Virus record (IMG/VR): IMGVR_UViG_3300030406_003111
Coordinates: 1 to 21,946 of that record
Length of the DNA: 21,946 nt
Origin: a virus
Direction: 5' to 3' (one strand)
The notes under the pieces are model-generated. The model did not search any database, was not told the DNA's origin, and saw nothing but the letters and a program-made list of their open reading frames with translations. The position numbers and the translations under genes are program-made. Below are positions 1-8,592 of the stretch, in pieces (the first letter of the stretch is position 1; each line of letters begins with the position of its first letter).

Positions 1-2
1 CA

Positions 3-2084
3 TTGAAAGATAACAACAACACGATACCAACAAATGAATTATACACAGCAGGTACTAAGAGAACCGTTGACATAACAATGGCAGGGCTTCCTAGTGTTAT
101 TGATGGTACTTTAGATGGTCAAGCAAAGGCAACTGGCAGTGTTGAGATAGATTCTGTATCTAAATCAACTATACAGGCATATGATACAACAAAGAGACTG
201 ACTATACCATCGACTAGTTCCCTATCATTGAACTTCTATTTCTTCGACCACAGTTCAGATACAAATGTTGCACTTAATGGAAGACCGTTAACCAATTCAT
301 TTTTCGATGGAGACGAATTGAATGGTAGTTATTCAGGGACTGATATCGCTGTCATAAGCAGCACAAACACATCAGCGGGTTTCGCTGCGGCGTTGAATGC
401 TGCTATAAATTTCAACAACAACACAAACTTACACTCAGGAAACTTCGATATAGACTCTAATGTAAATTTGAGTAATTCGAGCAAGGTAGATTTAGAAGCA
501 GATACATTCGGAACTGCCTACAATCAAGGTATTGTGGAGGGAAGCGCACATACGATGACTGTGACAGGATTCTCAGGTGGAGCCAGTGGTGTTGTTGAAC
601 AATACCTCACAATAACGATGAAGACCAGTTCTTCCAACACAGTCACAAAGAGATTCAAGTATTTCACTGGGTCTGCTTCAGATAACGGTACAACGACAAC
701 AGTAGGTAGTAATCCTAGTATTACTGTACATAAAGTAATCATAGATAGTGATGAAGATGGCACTGCTACTAGACTCATAAATGCCATCAACACAGCATTC
801 GCTAACACCGAAGCAGTTGCTAGTAAACCTAGTACAAATGTCGTGAGAGTAGAGCAGCAATACGTCGGTAGTGGCTTTGGCTCAGGCAGTTCCGTATCAG
901 AGACAAGCGCATACAACAGCGATACGCTGCACACTATAGGCTCCTTCACATCAGGAACACAAGCCTCAGACACAACATACAACAAGTTCATCAAGATAAA
1001 CAACAGTTATTTCTCTCCATGTGATAGTGTATCATTAGCAGGAACGACCAAGACGATAACCGACGGCTCAGGCACTGTCACCTCTAGGCTCTTTAGAGCA
1101 GACTCAAGTGTAGCAAATACTGTCACTGACATCGTGAATCGGATAGACACGGATGTCAGCAACAACGGCTCTTCGATAATAACATCGTCTAACACATCTA
1201 CAGGAGTGATTAATTTCGAGTTGAATGACTTCACTCCTACTATGACCTTAACAACTAATCTAACAAATACGTCAGAGACAGGTATTAGTGGTGGTCAGGA
1301 ACTTACAGCCTTTATCTCGATAACAGATGCTGCTGGTGTAGAGAGAAAATACAAACCTGCTGTGGATGAGAACACTGCCGCTAGTGATGGAACATATGTT
1401 TTCTTCGAGGCATCCTCTGATACCGCCGCAACTGCTGCTCAGTTGGAGTTGGCAATAGAGAGCGCGAATGGTCACAATGGCTCACTTACTGTCAATAGGT
1501 CAAATAGCACTCTGACACTGACAGTGACGACTAATGGTACTAATGAGACAATGAGCCTAGACAATACCAACATCACATCCTCCAATGTCACATTGACTGC
1601 ATTCGCTGGTGCGCCGAATACCGTCACCGTATCGCAGAGTCAGACGGGATTGTTGGGTGCTGGAAACAAGATATACGATAGCAGTGGCACATTCATCGAT
1701 ACTGTAGCAAGTGTCAATGGCACACAGATAACACTGTCAAACGCACAGTCATCCATAACAAGCACCATATACAAAGAGCAACCTAAAGAGGCATTCTACG
1801 TCAATAGCCTGTACAAAGTATCCTGCGTATTGGAGAAGAGTGGTAGATTGAGACTATTCTTGAATAACGCTATGATTGCTGAGACAGTAGTGCCAAACTT
1901 CTCATTTGACATGACGAATGAGGATTGCTTCATTGCACAGGATGGGACGAATGTAAGCACTCAGTTCATGGGAGAGTTGTATGAGATAGCAATGAAGAAG
2001 GGAGCGCAGCCATCTGCTTCTCTACATACACTAGAACCCGGATACAGTGACATTATCTTCTACTATAGGTTTGGTGATGAGTAA
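3..2084 (+). CDS. Tail adhesin/fibre-like structural protein with C-terminal LamG-type domain (5' end possibly cut)
   Basis: This is probably a virion surface protein of the tail tip. The first usable codon is a TTG at base 3. Only two bases precede it and no Shine-Dalgarno site can be seen, so the true start probably lies outside the window. The body (about residues 60-545) is Ser/Thr/Asn-rich and made of diverged repeats. Each has a beta-strand followed by a helix of the type TAAQLELAIES or TRLINAINTAF and a strand such as SLTVNRSNSTLTLT, a pattern seen in marine phage tail proteins. Residues about 593-680 (VNSLYKVSCVLEKSGRLRLF, then a strand with FMGELYEIAMKKG) resemble a concanavalin A/LamG jellyroll, which would suit glycan binding. 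The stop overlaps the next start in TAATG, so it is co-translated with the hub gene. The structural role is likely. The sugar-binding role is inference. Confidence 0.75.
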   Translation: MKDNNNTIPTNELYTAGTKRTVDITMAGLPSVIDGTLDGQAKATGSVEIDSVSKSTIQAYDTTKRLTIPSTSSLSLNFYFFDHSSDTNVALNGRPLTNSFFDGDELNGSYSGTDIAVISSTNTSAGFAAALNAAINFNNNTNLHSGNFDIDSNVNLSNSSKVDLEADTFGTAYNQGIVEGSAHTMTVTGFSGGASGVVEQYLTITMKTSSSNTVTKRFKYFTGSASDNGTTTTVGSNPSITVHKVIIDSDEDGTATRLINAINTAFANTEAVASKPSTNVVRVEQQYVGSGFGSGSSVSETSAYNSDTLHTIGSFTSGTQASDTTYNKFIKINNSYFSPCDSVSLAGTTKTITDGSGTVTSRLFRADSSVANTVTDIVNRIDTDVSNNGSSIITSSNTSTGVINFELNDFTPTMTLTTNLTNTSETGISGGQELTAFISITDAAGVERKYKPAVDENTAASDGTYVFFEASSDTAATAAQLELAIESANGHNGSLTVNRSNSTLTLTVTTNGTNETMSLDNTNITSSNVTLTAFAGAPNTVTVSQSQTGLLGAGNKIYDSSGTFIDTVASVNGTQITLSNAQSSITSTIYKEQPKEAFYVNSLYKVSCVLEKSGRLRLFLNNAMIAETVVPNFSFDMTNEDCFIAQDGTNVSTQFMGELYEIAMKKGAQPSASLHTLEPGYSDIIFYYRFGDE
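2073..2078 (+). promoter_or_regulatory. Shine-Dalgarno site for the hub gene
   Basis: GGTGAT lies 5 nt before the ATG at 2084, inside the last codons of the upstream gene. It matches the end of the GGAGGTGAT anti-SD complement and supports this start at the TAATG junction. Confidence 0.6.
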
Positions 2085-5000
2085 TGTCTGCTGCGGTGAA
2101 TATACTCAACGCCGGAGTAAATGAAAGCACAGTGTCATACAACGCATCTGCTATAGCAGCATTAGATTCGGGTGAGAGAGCAAATGTATTCACTGAGGTA
2201 TCTGTGACTCCCACAATCAAGACAACGGGCCTATCGACTGTGGCGAACAAGTCATTCATAGAGATACGAAAGACTGCTACTTTCTCTAGTGATACCGCTG
2301 GTACAGCAATTGGTGGTTCTTTCCACAACAGGCTCTATCCAGCAAGCAGTACGATATCTCAAAGAGCCAAGAATAAAGAAGAAACAAAGTCATTCAGGAT
2401 AAAGACATTTGACTCAGATGAGAATGCAAGCAATGATACGAATAGAAAGTTCACGTACACAGAATTAGACCTAGAGGATTTTGACTACTTCGTTCTAATC
2501 AACCCTGAGATTGTAGGTGAGGCAAACACTACCATAGTCAAACCGCACTTCGCTAGGATAACCGCTGTCATAGGAATAGATGAGTTTGGTGACGGGATAG
2601 AGTTTGAACCTGCATATCCCACTGTGATACCAAAGGACACCAACTTCGAGATATACAAGGGACCAGCCAAGACGGATACCAGCATAGTAGCAGTATCATA
2701 TGGTCTAGAGGGAGATGCAGATGCGAATACGAACAAGTATGATGTCGTGAATACAATCAGCATACCCACTGCCTACTTCTACAACGAGAGGCTGCATGAG
2801 GACAATCAGTTGGATTACGAGACTAAGTATGCCTTCCTCTATAAGAACAAGAATGCATCTGCTGAGACAGACCAAGACTCTTGGTTCATGACAGAGGCCA
2901 AGTTCGATAGAACGATACAGAACCTAGGAAGAAAGACACTGGATGCTGTTCTAGTGGATAAGACGAAGGATGATGCTACAGATTATGCTCCACTAAACCA
3001 AACTGGCTTCCTGAACGATTTCTATAGGGATGCCAGTGGTGATGTCAGGAGATACATCTACTTCGACAAGAAGGAGTTCAAGAATAGTAGAATACCATCT
3101 ACTATGCAAGTGGTCACAAACGCTCCTAAGAACAGACTCAGTAAGTTTGGTAGTGTAAAATTCACAGACAATGCAGGTATAGCACATCTAAAATATAGAG
3201 AAGAAGATGAGTTGTATATTAGAAATGGGATATTCAACAGTAGTATTCAAACGATAAAATCTCCATTCAACGCTACTCATGATGCTAGTAATGTCATTGA
3301 GATACTCGATATGGATGATGAGTATGATGTCAAAGCACTATTGAGCGTAAACTCGATGTTGGAGATAGATGGGTATCACTATATCGTGAATACGATAGCG
3401 GCAAAGTCAGGTGGAACACAAGCCATAACAACGAAGGCTAGGAAACTGACTACTGCAAATACGTTCACTACCACGAATACTGTGCATTCATTCACCAATA
3501 AGGAAGTCAGATATGCGCCATTCACATTATCCACTTCAGGAAAGCACAGACTGAACACCACTTTCGCATCTGACACCAAAATAAAGGTCAATGAGTCTGA
3601 TAGAATAACCCTTGATGATAGAACCATAGCAAAGGAGAACACTACGATATACAACAGTAAATTGTCTACTGCCAACAATACCTCATTCTACATTGATTTA
3701 GAGAAGGGGGATGCAGTACACAAGTACATCGAGTTCGCAAACAATGCTACGAATTACTACCAAAGTGACTATCCCTTCATGTATTATCTCTCAGGCGGAT
3801 ACACACTTCATGAGACAGTGTTTGAGGGATTTATTGAGGATGCTGAGAGTAAGAATGAGAATGGATTACTATCATTCCAACTGACAGGAAGAGATGAGAT
3901 TGGTGATTTACTAAGCACCGCTATAACTAGAAATCTAAATTTCACTAATGACATTGTATATTCGACAAGCAACCCAACTGTCGAATCCACATTGACTAAT
4001 TTCACAACCGGGACTATTGCATCTTCAGGAAATATCGCAGTTGGCGATACATCATTCACCACCACTGCTAACCTATCAGTTAGTGCGGGAGATTTAGTGT
4101 ATAATCAAAGCACACCATTTCAACTGATAGGTGAGGTTTTATCGGTAAATGGTGCTGGAACCACGATTACGCTAGTGATGCCAGCACTGCATACCACGAC
4201 TAGCAGCAATGTGTCAATCTACAAAAACACAAAGAGCATCTCAGGGTTGAAGGCATTATCCTCCAATACATTAGAAACAAACCGAACAACTGACTTTTCA
4301 AGCATATCAGGTAGGGGACTAGTATACTCCACAGGTAAAGACACTTCAGGTGATTCACTGGTTTCTACATCTGATACTGGATTGTACTCGAAAGATGGAA
4401 CATTAGGATATCATATCTCTAGGACAGATTCAGTAAATGGTGATTCTACACATCTTTTATCTGTAGGTGTCGATGATGGTTTTGAGTCTGTGGTTCAGAT
4501 AAATAGAACGTTCAACACAGAGAGTCTATCAGTGGTAAGTATTGAAAATATTGAAGACAACAATAATCTCGTTAGACTCGCTCCCTCTCTCCCAGTCGTA
4601 CTGGGTAGGTTGGACAACGGTAAGTTTTACCATATAAATACAAATATACCGCTAGGAGGCTATCTGCATAAACTAGTTAATAACAGTGCTAATAGTCCTA
4701 AGTCAGAGGACTTCTATCGCTATTACAATGCTAACAGATTTAATCCGGGTGCATTAAATTACACACATAGCAGCATATACGCAGATGCATCCAGTACAAC
4801 TCAGAAGATTTCAGGCTACTCTGATTTAGTTCATTTCAGTGATGATGTAAGTAGTGTCACTAGTAATTACACCACTAGTTCAAACTCTTCTTCACCATTG
4901 ACCGCTAATGTGACCGCTGGTTCTAATCATGTACCTAAAGAGATACATTTCGGTGGTTCGGTGAGAGAAGAGCCACTATCAGCACTGACACAGATAGACA

Positions 5001-8000
5001 GGAGAACAATACCATACGAGTTGTATGGGTTAGGAGATATTCTTCCATTCTCATACAAGAGAGCAAACTCACTAGGTAGGTCTGCACAAGGGATGGCGAA
5101 CTTCGGCTTAATGTTTGAGGATGATAAGGTAGGCACTGGGACTGAGATAACACACACCAACTATACTGAGAAGACGAAATATAGAACTAAATCAGATAGA
5201 AACTATGACTTCTCTACAATTAGTTCTGCTTCGATAGACACTAATGCAATGAGAAGATGGGGAGTGATGAGGCTCGTTGAGGCTACATTTGACTGGCACT
5301 TCAACCCGGTGGATGCAGAGTCTATCCCAAAGACCTCCGATATTGCTAAGGTGAAATATCCTCTTTATTATAGACACACTGAACCTACAGGGTCATACAA
5401 TGTCACAGCAAATGGTTCTGATATAACCATATCAACACAGACATCATTCGTCAGTGGAGATTCAGTATATCTTTCGGATGGTAGGCTAGTAGCAGTCATC
5501 AATGGAACACTTACTAATGTGACATCATTAACAAGTAGCAACACATCCTATATTGATTCATCAAAAATAACTGGTACGGTTGCGGGTAAAACTGTCAAAA
5601 TAAATGCATCTAAGATAGTTCATGATGATGGTGATGGGTTGAATGGTGACGACGATACCACTGAGGGGACTTATGTATACATAGATAATCTCACAGAGAC
5701 AGATAATCTACAGACTCTCATAGATGTACATCTTCTCTCCCCGATAATAAATAGAGATTATCTAATATACACAGAACATGACCATTTCACAAAACCTCCT
5801 AATGTAGTTCTACCTCTTTGGACACAGTTCAACACCAGTATAGCCGATGTAGATGCAGGTGTCTCAACAGATACTACTTTCGCTACTAGTGATGACTATC
5901 CTTCCTTATACCCGATAAATAGAATGGTTAGTTCGTTTATACATACATCCAAAGTAATACATGCAATTTTGCATACTAAACCGGATAGACAAGGAACAGT
6001 AGCGAACTCAAGATACGTTTCTCATGCGTTGACGCATTTCGATATAGAAGGTGACAAGCACCTCTATGAGAATTGTAGGTTGCAGTTCACTGACTTTAAA
6101 TCAGCAATACAAAGAACAGATAATGTTCGTAAACCAACCCTTACTTCATCAGATATTTTACTAACAGACATATCAGGAAGTGCTGATGCGACTGATGTGA
6201 ATGATATTTTCTCGTTCTATCCATCTCAAACGCTGATGACTCTAGGTTATGTATGGAAGAATGAGGCGAGTAAATCACTTACTGCCGGTACTAATGAAGA
6301 CGGAAGTAGTATTGCTCAAACACAATCATTCGTAGCACCAGCAACCACAACATCGGATTATGTCAATGAAGGTAAATCAGACTACAGGGATATGACAAAT
6401 AAGAGTAATCTCACACCATCAGATAGTAAGGGACAAGCATACAGGGCGCAGATGTTTGTCAAACCGATACTCACGATGTCGGGTAGTGGTAGTTCGGTGC
6501 AGAAGAATATGAACAGTTCCACTGATGCTATTTGGTTGGAGTTTGTTCCCAATCTGACAGGGTACTATGTCGTCAGGGACTTTGAAGGCACTACCTCTCA
6601 AATAGCCAAGATAACAAATCATACGAGGACGGTATCAAATAACATCGCCACACACACCCTGACATTTGACAACACCATAATGGCAGCAGACTATAGAATA
6701 ATGCGAGTTGCAGAGACTACCTTTGAGGATACGCCTAACAAGATAGAGTTCAACAAATTATTCGATACAGGGCTACAATACGATAGAGTAGCGCAGGACT
6801 TGCGACACTCTGAGAGAAGGGACCAAAAGACGAAGTATCAGGAAGGGATACATTCTATGTTCCTGTTCGTAGATATTGATAATCTAGATAATTCTAATCA
6901 AAAGCACATAGATAGGAGAGACATAACTCAGTTAGACAATGTATTCACGAATGGCGAGCAAATACAGGCTTATGTCACAGATGGCAAGAATACATCTGAG
7001 AAAACAGTCACAATAGATACCACAGGAAATGACTTCAGTATATCATACGATGGAAAGTTGAGTGGTGATGGAGTGGTATCCTTCGGTGAAATATTCGATG
7101 TAGTTATTCCAAAGAGACTCAACATAAACCCTGTTAATGCATATCTAGGGACTACGATATCAATTGGTTCAGAGGTCGAGACTGAGATAACAGATATACT
7201 CAAGGAAATAGAATTAGATTTGGATGCAGAACAATCTCTAAGAGAATACACAGGAGCGATAGTGAATAATCCAACTGCAAGTTCAACCACGATAACGTAC
7301 ACCGGAACAACAGATATCGCAGTAGATGATGTTCTATATACACATGAAGGATTCCTACTAGGTAAGGTTTCTAACATAACATCAACCACGATAACATTCG
7401 ATTCAAAGGAATTTATTCCTGCACAGTATGATGAGATAATCCGAAGAAATAAGAAGACATTCATCTCACTCGCCAATTTCAATGATGTGGATGCATTTTC
7501 GGTAATCAACTATCTAGCGTCTAAGAAGGGGTTAGATTACACAATAGAAAACAAGAAGATGATTATCAAGAGACTAGATGATGACTATGGATTGAGGACG
7601 TATCAACTAGACTATCTCACTAATAATAGAATAACTAAGGTGGATAGCAACAGAAGCCTGTTTGATAAGGCTAACAAAGTCATAGTGATAGGTGACGCAG
7701 TGAGAGCGGAGGCTGAAGTACCAACCAAGAAGAGAACGAGGGAAGTCGTTGTGGTAGAGCCTAACATAAAATCACTCAATGATGCTAGAATAAAGGCAGA
7801 ACAGACATTGAGAACCCTACAGTCAGATGCTAGGAAAGTCAAGATACAGGTTCAGAAAGAAGGTATAGAACTAATCAAACCCGGAGACATAGTTAGCCTA
7901 GACTTCCCTAACCACGATATTCCAAAGGCAGACTACCAAGTATTCGAGATTGAGAATGCACTGACTTCTTTAGTCACATTATCGGTGAATACCTTCAATA

Positions 8001-8257
8001 AATCAATCGCTGAAAGACTAAGCGAACTTGGTGTTGAACAAAAGGTAGGTATTGGGAAGATACTGACTAGAAACTCTGAGCAAGAGGTCATCGGTAAGTT
8101 GTTCTTCGACACTGTAAACATAAATAACATCAGCGTGAAATACCAAATATCGAGGAACGAGAATGCATTGGGATTCAATAACACATTAGGATTCAACAGT
8201 CAACTAGGATTAGACATAACAGATGAGACACCACATATTACGGAGAGGGATGAGTAA
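2084..8257 (+). CDS. Giant baseplate/tail-hub-like protein
   Basis: A 2057-aa tail protein that probably forms the tail tip on which the fibres sit. The N-terminal part (about residues 135-210) holds a compact beta-rich segment with FGDGIEFEPAYPTVIPK. Residues about 503-620 look like the first barrel of the gpD/gp27/gp44 hub fold: short strands, then VFEGFIEDAE and LLSFQLTGRDEIGDLLS. Residues about 1793-1988 look like the rest of that fold: FSVINYLASKKGLDYTIE, then ANKVIVIGDAV, a long basic helix (ARIKAEQTLRTLQ), IKPGDIVSLDF and YQVFEIENAL. Between them lie about 1150 residues not seen in ordinary hubs, rich in Ser/Thr/Asn/Asp. The C-terminus carries three LGFN-like hexads. There is no signal peptide or membrane segment. 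The hub assignment comes from motif order and operon position. The function of the insertion is unknown. Confidence 0.75.
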   Translation: MSAAVNILNAGVNESTVSYNASAIAALDSGERANVFTEVSVTPTIKTTGLSTVANKSFIEIRKTATFSSDTAGTAIGGSFHNRLYPASSTISQRAKNKEETKSFRIKTFDSDENASNDTNRKFTYTELDLEDFDYFVLINPEIVGEANTTIVKPHFARITAVIGIDEFGDGIEFEPAYPTVIPKDTNFEIYKGPAKTDTSIVAVSYGLEGDADANTNKYDVVNTISIPTAYFYNERLHEDNQLDYETKYAFLYKNKNASAETDQDSWFMTEAKFDRTIQNLGRKTLDAVLVDKTKDDATDYAPLNQTGFLNDFYRDASGDVRRYIYFDKKEFKNSRIPSTMQVVTNAPKNRLSKFGSVKFTDNAGIAHLKYREEDELYIRNGIFNSSIQTIKSPFNATHDASNVIEILDMDDEYDVKALLSVNSMLEIDGYHYIVNTIAAKSGGTQAITTKARKLTTANTFTTTNTVHSFTNKEVRYAPFTLSTSGKHRLNTTFASDTKIKVNESDRITLDDRTIAKENTTIYNSKLSTANNTSFYIDLEKGDAVHKYIEFANNATNYYQSDYPFMYYLSGGYTLHETVFEGFIEDAESKNENGLLSFQLTGRDEIGDLLSTAITRNLNFTNDIVYSTSNPTVESTLTNFTTGTIASSGNIAVGDTSFTTTANLSVSAGDLVYNQSTPFQLIGEVLSVNGAGTTITLVMPALHTTTSSNVSIYKNTKSISGLKALSSNTLETNRTTDFSSISGRGLVYSTGKDTSGDSLVSTSDTGLYSKDGTLGYHISRTDSVNGDSTHLLSVGVDDGFESVVQINRTFNTESLSVVSIENIEDNNNLVRLAPSLPVVLGRLDNGKFYHINTNIPLGGYLHKLVNNSANSPKSEDFYRYYNANRFNPGALNYTHSSIYADASSTTQKISGYSDLVHFSDDVSSVTSNYTTSSNSSSPLTANVTAGSNHVPKEIHFGGSVREEPLSALTQIDRRTIPYELYGLGDILPFSYKRANSLGRSAQGMANFGLMFEDDKVGTGTEITHTNYTEKTKYRTKSDRNYDFSTISSASIDTNAMRRWGVMRLVEATFDWHFNPVDAESIPKTSDIAKVKYPLYYRHTEPTGSYNVTANGSDITISTQTSFVSGDSVYLSDGRLVAVINGTLTNVTSLTSSNTSYIDSSKITGTVAGKTVKINASKIVHDDGDGLNGDDDTTEGTYVYIDNLTETDNLQTLIDVHLLSPIINRDYLIYTEHDHFTKPPNVVLPLWTQFNTSIADVDAGVSTDTTFATSDDYPSLYPINRMVSSFIHTSKVIHAILHTKPDRQGTVANSRYVSHALTHFDIEGDKHLYENCRLQFTDFKSAIQRTDNVRKPTLTSSDILLTDISGSADATDVNDIFSFYPSQTLMTLGYVWKNEASKSLTAGTNEDGSSIAQTQSFVAPATTTSDYVNEGKSDYRDMTNKSNLTPSDSKGQAYRAQMFVKPILTMSGSGSSVQKNMNSSTDAIWLEFVPNLTGYYVVRDFEGTTSQIAKITNHTRTVSNNIATHTLTFDNTIMAADYRIMRVAETTFEDTPNKIEFNKLFDTGLQYDRVAQDLRHSERRDQKTKYQEGIHSMFLFVDIDNLDNSNQKHIDRRDITQLDNVFTNGEQIQAYVTDGKNTSEKTVTIDTTGNDFSISYDGKLSGDGVVSFGEIFDVVIPKRLNINPVNAYLGTTISIGSEVETEITDILKEIELDLDAEQSLREYTGAIVNNPTASSTTITYTGTTDIAVDDVLYTHEGFLLGKVSNITSTTITFDSKEFIPAQYDEIIRRNKKTFISLANFNDVDAFSVINYLASKKGLDYTIENKKMIIKRLDDDYGLRTYQLDYLTNNRITKVDSNRSLFDKANKVIVIGDAVRAEAEVPTKKRTREVVVVEPNIKSLNDARIKAEQTLRTLQSDARKVKIQVQKEGIELIKPGDIVSLDFPNHDIPKADYQVFEIENALTSLVTLSVNTFNKSIAERLSELGVEQKVGIGKILTRNSEQEVIGKLFFDTVNINNISVKYQISRNENALGFNNTLGFNSQLGLDITDETPHITERDE
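8164..8214 (+). repeat. Triplicated LGFN-type hexad at the hub C-terminus
   Basis: The end of the hub protein reads ALGFNNTLGFNSQLGLD, three imperfect copies of a six-residue unit (18 nt in DNA). The third copy has Leu for Phe and Asp for Asn. Such short Asn/Gly repeats could form a beta-solenoid turn or a flexible linker. No function is claimed. Confidence 0.6.
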
Positions 8258-8592
8258 TGATAGTAAACGATGGGAAGGACAACTTAGCAAGTCTGCTTGC
8301 TAGTAATTACACTAAGATAAGAATAGGTGATGGCTCTGATGGCACTGCTGCATCACAAGAGAAACTAGACCATGAAGTAGGTACGGAAAAGACAGTCACG
8401 CCAACAAGAGTAAATAATCTTCTTACATGGAATGTGACATATACGGGGGCTGAACTGCCTCCAAGTGGTGCAACGGAGTTGGGTGTGTTCAATAGCAGTG
8501 GTATTATGTTGACTAGGGTGACATTCAAATCAACTGGGCCTGTTGCGGCAGGTGATAGTGTGACGTTCACAGTCAAGTTGGAGGTGGCCTAA
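8257..8592 (+). CDS. Small tail-collar/fibre-attachment-like protein
   Basis: This 111-aa protein has the layout of the small phage and haloarchaeal-virus tail proteins that begin with a short helix, then TKIRIGDGSDGTAAS (a usual form is 'thiavGtGttaps'). A strand pair (NNLLTWNVTYTGAEL), a GATELGVFNSSGIMLTRV segment and a final strand follow. In other tailed viruses such proteins lie beside the baseplate or at the fibre base, which agrees with its place between the hub and the long fibre. Its start is in TAATG with the hub stop. A G-rich stretch (GGAGAGGGAT) lies upstream but is a poor Shine-Dalgarno site, so translation may depend on coupling. The exact role, as fibre adaptor or collar, is inference. 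Confidence 0.65.
   Translation: MIVNDGKDNLASLLASNYTKIRIGDGSDGTAASQEKLDHEVGTEKTVTPTRVNNLLTWNVTYTGAELPPSGATELGVFNSSGIMLTRVTFKSTGPVAAGDSVTFTVKLEVA
8580..8587 (+). promoter_or_regulatory. Shine-Dalgarno site for the long fibre gene
   Basis: GGAGGTGG lies 4 nt before the ATG at 8592 and matches GGAGGTG of the canonical site. It sits in the last codons of the 111-aa gene and fixes the start at the TAATG junction. Confidence 0.7.
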
